DNA of 5,981 nucleotides from an uncultured Eubacteriales bacterium. GTDB lineage: Bacteria > Bacillota > Clostridia > Peptostreptococcales > Anaerovoracaceae. The translations under genes were made by a program, and so were the position numbers. Each line of letters starts with the position of its first letter. Position 1 is the first letter of the stretch. The notes beneath the pieces were generated by a model, which was not told the origin of the DNA, made no database searches, and worked only from the letters and a program-made list of their open reading frames with translations. The stretch covers positions 1 through 5,981 of the forward strand of contig CACYBO010000049.1 of assembly GCA_902772685.1 (NCBI GenBank), given 5' to 3'. Shown piece by piece: positions 1 to 5,897 of this stretch.

Positions 1-501
1 GTGCTCAACAACTATATGGTGCAGATATGCACAGGAGTCGGCGGCGGAACGGAAGATATGGGCAGGATTCTGGGCGTTATGGCGTTTTTGGAAATCCCTA
101 CGATGGTGTTCTTCAAGCAGATCCGAAAACTATTTTCCTGCCAGTTTTTGCTCAAGGTGGCAGCTGTGGGATTCACCGTGAAGATTGCCATCTGCTGGCT
201 TGCGAATTCCGTAACGATTCTGTTCATCGGCCAGCTGTTTCAGCCGGTGTCCTTCGCCCTGTTTCTTCCGGGAATGGTGTACTTCTCCGATGAGATGATG
301 AGCCGGGGCGAGGCGGTCAAGGGGCAGGCGCTCTTCACGACCATGATCACAATAACAACCATATTCTCCACGCTGCTGGGAGGCGTTATACTGGACGCCA
401 GCGGACCGAAGATGCTGACGTTTGTTTCGACCCTCGCAACGGCAGCAGGAGCAATTGTTGTCATACTTGCGATAGACAAAGTCAAAAGGAACAAAGACTG
501 A
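1..501 (+). CDS. MFS transporter, C-terminal half (5' truncated by window edge)
   Basis: This is the C-terminal part of a major facilitator superfamily permease. The reading frame is open from the first base. The GTG there is probably an internal Val codon, not a start, because 166 residues are only about 40% of an MFS protein and the fragment begins in mid-domain. Hydrophobic segments lie at about residues 22-38, 49-69, 71-95, 108-130 and 138-157, separated by short basic loops (KQIRK, KVKRNKD) as expected of the second six-helix bundle. The pattern LNNYMVQ near the start, a LEIPTM helix, VKGQA before a helix, and LLGGVILD-SG resembles the MFS_1-like group (sugar or nucleoside symporter-like proteins). 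That assignment is from memory of the family, and the substrate is unknown. The end is a lysine-rich cytoplasmic tail with a TGA stop. The sirtuin gene starts 19 nt downstream, so co-transcription is likely. Confidence 0.85.
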   Translation: MLNNYMVQICTGVGGGTEDMGRILGVMAFLEIPTMVFFKQIRKLFSCQFLLKVAAVGFTVKIAICWLANSVTILFIGQLFQPVSFALFLPGMVYFSDEMMSRGEAVKGQALFTTMITITTIFSTLLGGVILDASGPKMLTFVSTLATAAGAIVVILAIDKVKRNKD

Positions 502-507
502 AAGAAT

Positions 508-514
508 AAGGAGG
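508..514 (+). promoter_or_regulatory. Shine-Dalgarno site of the sirtuin gene
   Basis: AAGGAGG lies 6 nt before the ATG at 521 and matches the anti-SD consensus fully. It fixes this ATG as the start and shows that the sirtuin gene is translated independently of the upstream MFS gene, despite the short 19-nt gap. Confidence 0.85.
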
Positions 515-520
515 TTTCAG

Positions 521-1258
521 ATGTACGAGGAATTAACTGAGATTTTGCGGAACAGCGATAATATCGTATTCTTTGGCGGGGCGGGTGTATCCACTGAGAG
601 CAATATTCCTGACTTCAGATCTGAAGCGGGTCTGTACAGCGCCCAGTCAAACTACGGCATGTCTCCTGAACAGATGCTTTCACACAGTTTCTTCGTGGGG
701 GACACACAGACTTTTTTTGACTATTACAAAAACAATCTGATATATACCGATGCAGAGCCAAATGACGCTCACAAAGCTCTTGCAAGACTCGAAGAGATGG
801 GCAAACTGAAAGCTGTGGTTACACAGAATATTGACGGGCTCCATCAGAAAGCGGGAAGCAAAACGGTTTATGAGCTTCATGGGTCTGTTTTGAGAAACTA
901 CTGCATGAAGTGCGGCAAATTCTACGATCTGGACTACATCATGAAACCGGAGAACTGCGACGGACTGATTCCGAAGTGTGAATGCGGAGGTACGGTGAAA
1001 CCGGATGTCGTGCTGTATGAAGAAGCGCTGGATGAGATGCAGATCACAGGAGCAGTTGACGCGATCCGCGCGGCAGACGTCCTGATCATCGGCGGGACAT
1101 CTCTCGTCGTCTATCCGGCGGCGGGATTTGTGAACTACTTCAGAGGAAGTAAACTGGTGCTCATAAATAAGAGCAGCACATCTTTCGACAGCAGAGCTGA
1201 TCTTGTAATCCACGATGCGATTGGCAAAGTGATGGGAGAGGCGGTAAATGGACTCTGA
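521..1258 (+). CDS. cobB: NAD-dependent protein deacylase, sirtuin (Sir2/CobB) family
   Basis: Sirtuins remove acyl groups from lysines in the cytoplasm, using NAD+ and releasing nicotinamide and O-acyl-ADP-ribose. The 245-residue length is typical of a bacterial single-domain sirtuin. Visible motifs are GGAGVSTESNIPDFRS (residues 19-34, NAD-binding and cofactor loop), TQNIDGLH (101-108), and ELHGS with the catalytic His120. A zinc ribbon is formed by Cys128, Cys131, Cys153 and Cys155. Further motifs are KPDVVLYEE (160-168), GGTSLVVYPA (191-200) and a C-terminal LINKSS (214-219) for adenine binding. The second zinc half is CxC, not the more usual CxxC. The Tyr-x-x-Arg pair of desuccinylase-type sirtuins (SIRT5, E. 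coli CobB) is not evident: the matching region reads FFDYYK (65-70). Deacetylase or another acyl specificity is therefore more likely than desuccinylation; this is inference. The 3' end overlaps the TerC gene by 11 nt in another frame. Confidence 0.95.
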   Translation: MYEELTEILRNSDNIVFFGGAGVSTESNIPDFRSEAGLYSAQSNYGMSPEQMLSHSFFVGDTQTFFDYYKNNLIYTDAEPNDAHKALARLEEMGKLKAVVTQNIDGLHQKAGSKTVYELHGSVLRNYCMKCGKFYDLDYIMKPENCDGLIPKCECGGTVKPDVVLYEEALDEMQITGAVDAIRAADVLIIGGTSLVVYPAAGFVNYFRGSKLVLINKSSTSFDSRADLVIHDAIGKVMGEAVNGL

Positions 1259-2216
1259 TTCCAGAGGCAAGAGAATATGGAATGTCATCTGGCAGTATAA
1301 ATGGCTGTACTTCTGGATTTTGATGGCCTGCTTTTTTGGTGCGGTCATTTTCTTCTGGCAGGGGGCTTCACAGGCGATCGACTACTTCAGCGGATATGTG
1401 ATCGAGCTGAGTCTGTCTGTTGATAATCTGTTTGTCTTCCTGCTCATATTCATCAGTTTCGGAATCGATGAGCACGCACAGCACAAAGTGTTGAACTATG
1501 GAATCGCGGGAACGATCGTGCTGAGATTTCTGTTCATCTTCGTGGGCATTTCACTGATCAATGCGTTCGAATGGCTCCTCTGGGTATTCGGCGCGCTGCT
1601 TGTCATCAGCGGGCTTAAAATGTTCAGAAAAGACGAGGAAGAAGATGACCCGCGTGATGGTGTTATCTATAAGATCATCGCTAAATTCCTGCCCATGAGC
1701 GCTGATTTTGAGGGTGAAAGGTTCATCGTGAATAACGATGGAACGAATTACGATAAATCCAGCCTGCTTTCGAAGAGAGCGAAGAAACTGTGTACGCCGC
1801 TCATGGTGGTCATGGTACTGCTTCTGTTCTCGGATATTGTTTTTGCTATCGATTCCGTTCCTGCAGTCATATCGATGACGCGGGACCTGTTTATCGTATA
1901 TACGTCGAATATGTTTGCAGTGATGGGGCTCAGACAGATGTTCTTCGTGCTCGAGCACATGCATGAAAGATTTCAGTATGTCAAGTACGGCGTTGCTGTC
2001 ATACTGATCTTTACCGGAGTGAAAATGCTTCTGGACATATTCGATATCCATATATATAACCTGATTTCTATTGCGGTCATTCTGGTGCTGCTCATAGCGA
2101 GTATCATCGCTTCGGTCATCGTATCAAGCCGCACAAAAGCGAGCGATATGGCTGACAGACTGGAAAAGAAAAGAGAAATTGAGGATGCCTTCGAGGAGGC
2201 GGAGAAAGAGCAATGA
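1248..2216 (+). CDS. TerC/Alx-family integral membrane protein, probable metal (Mn2+) exporter
   Basis: A 322-residue polytopic membrane protein with about eight hydrophobic segments (roughly 19-37, 43-71, 85-107, 108-125, 183-203, 213-235, 246-264, 270-293). The two diagnostic acidic membrane motifs of TerC are present: ELSLSVDNLFVF (53-64, Asp59) and SDIVFAIDSVPAV (195-207, Asp196 and Asp202). These internal-repeat acidic residues are the presumed metal-binding sites. Residues 127-181 form a charged cytoplasmic loop, as in Alx. The C-terminus (295-322) is highly charged and likely helical. Family knowledge: E. coli Alx and Bacillus TerC proteins (YkoY, MeeF/MeeY) export Mn2+ and help metallate secreted proteins. 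The original tellurite-resistance label is less likely for a gene next to mntP. The start lies inside the sirtuin gene, with a GAGG about 6 nt upstream (1238-1241). The stop overlaps the mntP start by 4 nt, implying coupled translation. Confidence 0.93.
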   Translation: MDSDSRGKRIWNVIWQYKWLYFWILMACFFGAVIFFWQGASQAIDYFSGYVIELSLSVDNLFVFLLIFISFGIDEHAQHKVLNYGIAGTIVLRFLFIFVGISLINAFEWLLWVFGALLVISGLKMFRKDEEEDDPRDGVIYKIIAKFLPMSADFEGERFIVNNDGTNYDKSSLLSKRAKKLCTPLMVVMVLLLFSDIVFAIDSVPAVISMTRDLFIVYTSNMFAVMGLRQMFFVLEHMHERFQYVKYGVAVILIFTGVKMLLDIFDIHIYNLISIAVILVLLIASIIASVIVSSRTKASDMADRLEKKREIEDAFEEAEKEQ

Positions 2217-2800
2217 ACTGGAGCGCAGTCTTTTTCTTCAACAGCATACTGCTGGGCGTGGGACTTGCAATGGATGCATTCAGTGTATCAATCGCAAACG
2301 GTCTCATGGAGCCCGGAATGCGCAGAAAAAAGCGCAGGATCATCGCAGGGACCTTCGGGTTCTTTCAGTTTCTGATGCCGATGGTCGGATGGGTATGTGT
2401 ACACGCCATTGCGGAACGGTTTGAAGCGTTCCAGAAGGCTGTTCCCTGGATTGCACTGATCCTGCTGCTCTTCATCGGAGGCAAGATGCTCATTGAAGGA
2501 CTGCGCAGCCATAAAGAACAGAAAACAGAAAATGTGCGCCTTTCAGGACCGGCGCTTCTGGTGCAGGGAGTGGCAACGTCGATTGATGCCCTGTCTGTAG
2601 GTTTTGCGATAGCATCCTACGGATGGATGCAGGCTGTGGTCTGCGCGCTGCTCATAGGCGTAGTCACCTTTTTCATAAGCACGGCCGGACTGCGTTTAGG
2701 AAAGAAGGCAGGTGAAATGCTTTCGGGCAAAGCCGAGATCCTGGGAGGGTGCATACTCATATTCATAGGGCTTGAGATTTTCATACGAGGAATTGTTTAA
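2213..2800 (+). CDS. mntP: Manganese efflux pump MntP
   Basis: MntP (formerly YebN) is a small inner-membrane Mn2+ exporter that protects cells from manganese overload. The 195 residues match the family length (about 180-190). Six hydrophobic segments lie at about 4-28, 44-66, 76-96, 111-133, 138-160 and 175-194, arranged as two repeats. Each repeat carries the signature acidic motif: GLAMDAFSVSIANG (17-30, Asp21) and ATSIDALSVGFA (121-132, Asp125), equivalent to the essential Asp residues of E. coli MntP. The family-typical AEILGGCILIFIG (174-186) is also present. A hydrophilic basic loop at 97-110 joins the halves. The ATG overlaps the TerC stop (ATGA, 2213-2216). AGGAGG at 2194-2199 is 13 nt away and GGAG at 2201-2204 is 8 nt away, so the nearer one probably works. 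No yybP-ykoY Mn riboswitch can fit directly upstream, since that region is coding; any such control would sit at the operon head, outside the window. Confidence 0.96.
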   Translation: MNWSAVFFFNSILLGVGLAMDAFSVSIANGLMEPGMRRKKRRIIAGTFGFFQFLMPMVGWVCVHAIAERFEAFQKAVPWIALILLLFIGGKMLIEGLRSHKEQKTENVRLSGPALLVQGVATSIDALSVGFAIASYGWMQAVVCALLIGVVTFFISTAGLRLGKKAGEMLSGKAEILGGCILIFIGLEIFIRGIV

Positions 2801-3765
2801 TGGGAAAAAATGAGTACGATGTACCAAAAGTGAGTTTATATGCGGCGGGCGTCGCCTTCACGCTTTCGATAGGGTTTTCCTTTTTCGGGATCAAACAGTG
2901 TGTTCCTTATGCGGATACGCTGACGATACTCTGCTACCGGTATGTGGCGGCTCTCATCAGTGTGGGGCTGTGGATCGGCATTGCAAAGGCTTTAGGCAGG
3001 TACCCGAAGGCGGAGCCGGGAAGACCGAGAGGTAAACTTTACATGACGGCGGCATTTTATATTGCCTTCATGATTCTGCAGATCCTTTCGATGTTCTTTG
3101 CGACCTCTATTGAAGGCGCGATCGTCTTCGCCATGTCACCGATTTTTGCCAAAATCATCGGCAGAATCGTTCTGGGCGAACGGTCCACCAGACTGCAGAT
3201 GCTCTTTATCGTAATGACAGTGACAGCACTGATCGTGCTGATTATTCTGAACGCTACGGATATTACTCTGAACGTCACGGGTCTCATCATGATGACAGTT
3301 GCGACTATTTTCATGGGCTGTCAGAATGTCTCGGCAAGATATATCCGGGGCGTCTTCCGGCCGATCGAGATTATAGCGACCATCGCGGTAGGGGGATCAT
3401 TTATCTTCATCGGGGCATCCGTTGTGCGGGCTGCAGTCACAGGAGACTGGGGTGCATTGATTGAACCACTAAAGCATCCGGATTTCGTCATCTGGGTTTC
3501 ATTCCTCGGCGTGTTCTGCATTTTGCTTTCCGCCCAGTTCATGGCTTATATGCTTGCCCATATGGAAATCATTCAGTCGACAGTGTTCAGCAGCGCTTCG
3601 ACCCTGGTGTCGATCATAGCGGGAGCCCTTATACTCGGGGAGCCGCTGCGGTGGTATCATTTCATCTGCGGCGCAATTATTCTGGCCGGCGTCGTGGGTC
3701 TGATGCTGGCTCCTGCAAAAGCAGAAAACGCAGGCAAATCGCTTGTTGATGATATGAATAAATAA
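2800..3765 (+). CDS. EamA/DMT-family permease (drug/metabolite transporter, RhaT-like)
   Basis: A 321-residue protein with about ten hydrophobic segments and the two tandem EamA repeats of the drug/metabolite transporter superfamily (roughly residues 10-150 and 158-303). The typical end-of-repeat patterns are visible. Repeat one has EGAIVFAMSPIFAKIIGRIVLGER (about 105-128), and repeat two has STVFSSASTLVSIIAG followed by LILGEP (about 260-282), each ahead of a final helix. The charged tail at 305-321 is cytoplasmic. EamA proteins export amino acids, metabolites or drugs; the substrate cannot be told from sequence. The start codon shares one base with the mntP stop (TAATG). GAGGA at 2787-2791 lies 8 nt upstream, so it is very probably translated in coupling with mntP. 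A role linked to manganese is possible only by context. Confidence 0.93.
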   Translation: MGKNEYDVPKVSLYAAGVAFTLSIGFSFFGIKQCVPYADTLTILCYRYVAALISVGLWIGIAKALGRYPKAEPGRPRGKLYMTAAFYIAFMILQILSMFFATSIEGAIVFAMSPIFAKIIGRIVLGERSTRLQMLFIVMTVTALIVLIILNATDITLNVTGLIMMTVATIFMGCQNVSARYIRGVFRPIEIIATIAVGGSFIFIGASVVRAAVTGDWGALIEPLKHPDFVIWVSFLGVFCILLSAQFMAYMLAHMEIIQSTVFSSASTLVSIIAGALILGEPLRWYHFICGAIILAGVVGLMLAPAKAENAGKSLVDDMNK

Positions 3766-3766
3766 T

Positions 3767-3782
3767 CAGGCGGTATCGCCTG
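3767..3782 (+). other. Perfect 6-bp inverted repeat (hairpin) between the EamA and alcohol dehydrogenase genes
   Basis: CAGGCG (3767-3772), a GTAT loop (3773-3776) and CGCCTG (3777-3782) form a perfect GC-rich stem immediately after the EamA stop codon. No T-run follows: the next bases are GCGGAGGAGG, the ribosome binding site of the next gene. It is therefore not a canonical intrinsic terminator. It could be an mRNA processing or stability element, a partial attenuator, or a structure affecting initiation of the dehydrogenase. Which of these applies is not decidable here. Confidence 0.55.
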
Positions 3783-3786
3783 GCGG

Positions 3787-3792
3787 AGGAGG
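3787..3792 (+). promoter_or_regulatory. Shine-Dalgarno site of the alcohol dehydrogenase gene
   Basis: AGGAGG lies 5 nt before the ATG at 3798 and only 4 nt after the base of the 3767-3782 hairpin. It fixes the start and predicts efficient initiation. Its closeness to the stem means the structure could influence ribosome access. Confidence 0.8.
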
Positions 3793-3797
3793 AAACT

Positions 3798-5000
3798 ATG
3801 AGAGGATCATTCACTTACTGCAATCCGACCAAATTGTATTTCGGCAAGAACGCCCTCAACAATCTGGCCGGAGAACTTGAGAAATACGGACCAAATGTGC
3901 AGCTGATATACGGCGGCGGCTCCATCAAGAAAAACGGCATCTACGATGAGGTTGTAGAAGTGCTGGAATCATGCGGCAAAAAGGTTGTTGAAGACGGCGG
4001 CGTCATGCCGAATCCATCGGTGGATAAACTTCGCGAGGGCGTGCAGATCGCCCGCGACAATGATGTTGATCTGCTGCTCGCTGTCGGCGGCGGCTCCTGC
4101 TGCGACTACGCAAAGGCAGTATCAGTATCCATAAACTGCGATGATGATCCGTGGGAAAAGTACTATGTGCGTTTTGAAAATCCTGACTGTGAGATCATTC
4201 CGGTCGGGTGCGTTCTGACCATGGTCGGAACAGGATCCGAGATGAACGGCGGCGCGGTCATCACAAACCATGAGACAAAACAGAAGATCGGTCATGTGTT
4301 CGGGACAGAGGTTATGCCGAAGTTCACCGTGCTGAACCCGATGTACACCATGAGTCTGCCGCATTATCAGATGGTGGCCGGTATATACGATATCTTCAGT
4401 CACATCTGTGAACAGTACTTCAGCGGGGCGGATGACAATGTGAGCGATTATCTGAGCGAGGGGCTCATGCGTTCGCTGATTCACAGTTCGCGTATCGCGA
4501 ACGAGAATCCTCAGGATTACGAGGCGCGTTCCAATATCATGTGGTCGGCAACCTGGGCGCTCAACACGCTGCTCTCAAGAGCCAAGACCACAGACTGGAT
4601 GGTTCATATGCTGGGACAGGCCGCAGGCGCTCACACCGACGCGACCCACGGAATGACGCTGGCAGCCGTATCGCTTCCGTATTACCGGTATCTGGTCAAG
4701 TCGGCGGCGGGAGAGAACGCCGGACCGGGAGGCGAAGCATGTATCGCCAAGTTTGCCCGGTTTGCCGCGGAGGTCTGGGATGTCCCGGCGGATGGACGCA
4801 GCGGGGAAGAGCTTGCCTTTGCAGGACTAGAAGCCATGGAGGGCTGGATGAAGGAACTTGGTCTGGTGATGAATCTGACGGATCTGGGCGCCAGTGAGGA
4901 GATGGTAGAAGGAATCGCTGACAGCACCATTATTCTGAAAGGCGGATATAAGGCTCTCACAAGAGAAGAGGTAGCGGAGATACTCAGACAGAGTCTGTAA
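3798..5000 (+). CDS. Iron-containing alcohol dehydrogenase, YqhD/BDH (butanol dehydrogenase) type
   Basis: A 400-residue cytoplasmic group III (metal-dependent) alcohol dehydrogenase that reduces aldehydes to alcohols with NAD(P)H. The N-terminal cofactor domain (about 1-185) has YGGGSIKKNGIYDEV (38-52), MPNPS (70-74) and GGGSCCDYAKA (97-107). The metal-binding C-terminal helical domain has GIYDIFSHICEQY (195-207, Asp198 and His202) and VHMLGQ through DATHGMTLA (269-289, His270 and His284). Asp198, His202, His270 and His284 match the Asp-His-His-His ligand set and spacing of E. coli YqhD, whose His267-His281 are also 14 apart. The YGGGS-KK-G motif is characteristic of the YqhD/BDH branch, in which NADPH use is common, so NADPH preference is inferred. 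The length is close to family norm (about 387-400). It may detoxify aldehydes or form a fermentation alcohol; the substrate is unknown. DDAH follows after 39 nt, with no terminator seen between them. Confidence 0.95.
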   Translation: MRGSFTYCNPTKLYFGKNALNNLAGELEKYGPNVQLIYGGGSIKKNGIYDEVVEVLESCGKKVVEDGGVMPNPSVDKLREGVQIARDNDVDLLLAVGGGSCCDYAKAVSVSINCDDDPWEKYYVRFENPDCEIIPVGCVLTMVGTGSEMNGGAVITNHETKQKIGHVFGTEVMPKFTVLNPMYTMSLPHYQMVAGIYDIFSHICEQYFSGADDNVSDYLSEGLMRSLIHSSRIANENPQDYEARSNIMWSATWALNTLLSRAKTTDWMVHMLGQAAGAHTDATHGMTLAAVSLPYYRYLVKSAAGENAGPGGEACIAKFARFAAEVWDVPADGRSGEELAFAGLEAMEGWMKELGLVMNLTDLGASEEMVEGIADSTIILKGGYKALTREEVAEILRQSL

Positions 5001-5025
5001 GGCTTTGAATTAACGATAACGTTTG

Positions 5026-5034
5026 AAAGGAGAT
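5026..5034 (+). promoter_or_regulatory. Shine-Dalgarno site of the DDAH gene
   Basis: AAAGGAGAT with core GGAG (5029-5032) lies 7 nt before the ATG at 5040, an optimal distance. It supports this start, which also gives the family-typical N-terminus (MFTRAITRKPCRALIDGIT). No convincing promoter is seen in the 39-nt spacer. Confidence 0.8.
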
Positions 5035-5039
5035 CATTA

Positions 5040-5813
5040 ATGTTTACAAGAGCAATCACAAGAAAACCATGCCGCGCGCTGATCGACGGAATCACGACGG
5101 CGATGTTCGGCGAAGGCACACCGGACTACGATCTGGCAGTACAGCAGCATGATAACTATGTTAAGACACTGAGAGGTCTGGGACTGGAAGTTCTCGATCT
5201 GCCGGCAGATGAGAGGTTCCCGGACTCCTGCTTCGTGGAAGACCCGGCAGTCGTGATGCCGGAGTGCGCTATCATTACGAATCCGGCAACTGATTCCAGA
5301 AATGGTGAGAAATTTGAAATCATCGATGCAATCAAACAGTTCTACAAGGACGATCAGATTTTCCATATTGAGGCGCCGGGAACCATGGAAGGCGGCGATG
5401 TTATGCTCGTCGGCAAGCACTTCTACGTCGGTCAGTCAGACCGCACCAATGAAGAAGGCTTCAAGCAGTTCGCGGAAATCGTGGGCAAGTTCGGCTACGA
5501 GGCAACAGCAGTGCCGGTTACAGAAGGACTCCATCTGAAGGACTTCGTCATCTATCTGGAGAAGGGCAACATGCTTGTTTCCCCGAAGATGAATGAAGAG
5601 CCGGCATTCGATGAATACACGAAGTTCGTAATTGACCCGGATGAACTCTACGCCATCAACAGCATGAACATCAACGGCACCGTCCTCGTTCCGGAAGGCT
5701 TCCCGAAGACGCTGAAGATCATCGAGGATCTGGGTTATCCGACCATCGTACTCAACAACAGTGAGTTCAGTAAGATTGACGGCAGCCTGACCTGCCTGTC
5801 ACTGAGATTCTAA
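5040..5813 (+). CDS. ddaH: Dimethylarginine dimethylaminohydrolase (DDAH) family guanidine-modifying enzyme
   Basis: DDAH hydrolyses N-omega-methylated arginines to citrulline plus methylamine or dimethylamine. It is a cytoplasmic member of the arginine deiminase/amidinotransferase fold. At 257 residues it is close to Pseudomonas aeruginosa DDAH (254), which it resembles end to end by recall. Shared landmarks are RALIDGIT (12-19), DERFPDSCFVEDP (57-69), CAIIT (76-80), EAPGTMEGGD (111-120), GQSDRTNEEG (131-140), GLHLK (163-167) and KIDGSLTCLSLRF (245-257). The catalytic triad is therefore Glu117, His165 and Cys252, matching Glu114, His162 and Cys249. Substrate-binding Asp62, Glu67 and Asp68 and Arg135 are also kept. 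The loop before the nucleophile reads DGSLTC, where the bacterial pattern is usually DGG; position three is variable in the family. Lysine codons are AAG 12 to AAA 3, and Phe codons TTC 15 to TTT 2, unlike the sirtuin gene. Activity on another guanidine compound cannot be excluded. Confidence 0.92.
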   Translation: MFTRAITRKPCRALIDGITTAMFGEGTPDYDLAVQQHDNYVKTLRGLGLEVLDLPADERFPDSCFVEDPAVVMPECAIITNPATDSRNGEKFEIIDAIKQFYKDDQIFHIEAPGTMEGGDVMLVGKHFYVGQSDRTNEEGFKQFAEIVGKFGYEATAVPVTEGLHLKDFVIYLEKGNMLVSPKMNEEPAFDEYTKFVIDPDELYAINSMNINGTVLVPEGFPKTLKIIEDLGYPTIVLNNSEFSKIDGSLTCLSLRF

Positions 5814-5854
5814 ACAGTCAAATTATTTTGGCGGTAAACATTTCAGTATTCTGC

Positions 5855-5882
5855 TTGCATCTGAGGCACATTGTGTTATAAT
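5855..5882 (+). promoter_or_regulatory. Vegetative promoter of the tRNA-Ala gene
   Basis: TTGCAT (-35, 5855-5860; TTG matches consensus) and a perfect TATAAT (-10, 5877-5882) are separated by 16 bp. The TGT just before the -10 gives an extended -10 (TGn). The start of transcription is predicted near 5889-5890, leaving a leader of about 8 nt before the tRNA 5' end, as is common for tRNA genes. A consensus extended -10 fits the strong expression expected of a tRNA. Confidence 0.8.
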
Positions 5883-5888
5883 GTGCCT
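5864..5888. repeat. Perfect 9-bp inverted repeat overlapping the -10 box
   Basis: AGGCACATT (5864-5872) and AATGTGCCT (5880-5888) are exact reverse complements separated by 7 nt (GTGTTAT). The repeat spans about -26 to -2 relative to the predicted start, so the TATAAT lies across the spacer and right arm. Neither strand has a T-run after it, so an intrinsic terminator is unlikely. A dimeric protein bound here would block RNA polymerase, which makes a repressor operator one reading. A hairpin at the end of DDAH readthrough mRNA is another. Confidence 0.7.
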
Positions 5889-5897
5889 TGCGGGCAT

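Larger units (their letters stand above)
5814..5897 (+). other. Intergenic region between DDAH and tRNA-Ala
   Basis: This 84-nt gap is AT-rich in its first part and holds the tRNA promoter and its palindrome in the second. I see no stem followed by a T-run after the DDAH stop, so transcription may read through into the tRNA. Termination might also occur by another route. No small ORF with a plausible ribosome binding site is seen. Confidence 0.6.

Noticed and set aside
1..501. GTG at position 1 as the true start of a short membrane protein
   Set aside because: The product aligns by pattern to the second half of a 12-helix MFS permease, and no upstream sequence is available to show a ribosome binding site. 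Truncation by the window edge is the simpler reading.
613..626. Perfect 14-bp palindrome CTTCAGATCTGAAG inside the sirtuin gene
   Set aside because: It encodes the conserved DFRSE stretch of the NAD-binding loop, so the sequence is explained by coding constraint and chance codon choice. No regulatory context is seen there.
1150..1250. Possible yybP-ykoY manganese riboswitch ahead of the TerC gene
   Set aside because: The region is entirely sirtuin coding sequence and the TerC start overlaps it. I see no riboswitch-like architecture. If present, it would be upstream of the window.
680..1348. Long minus-strand open frame (222 codons) across the sirtuin gene
   Set aside because: It lies opposite a well-supported gene, has no recognisable motifs or ribosome binding site, and has the low-complexity mix expected of an antisense shadow.
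3743..3765. AT-rich end of the EamA gene as a promoter for the alcohol dehydrogenase
   Set aside because: TTGTTG at 3743 has no -10 match 16-18 bp later, and the TATGAA at 3753 lacks a -35. The similarity is too weak to report.
5001..5039. Separate promoter for the DDAH gene (TTGAAT at 5005-5010) and a small AACG/CGTT stem at 5012-5023
   Set aside because: No -10-like hexamer lies at the right distance; the position falls on the ribosome binding site. The 4-bp stem is too weak to support a terminator or operator.
5864..5890. The inverted repeat as an intrinsic terminator for DDAH
   Set aside because: The stem is not followed by a T-run on the plus strand (TTGCGGG follows) nor on the minus strand, and it contains a consensus -10 box.
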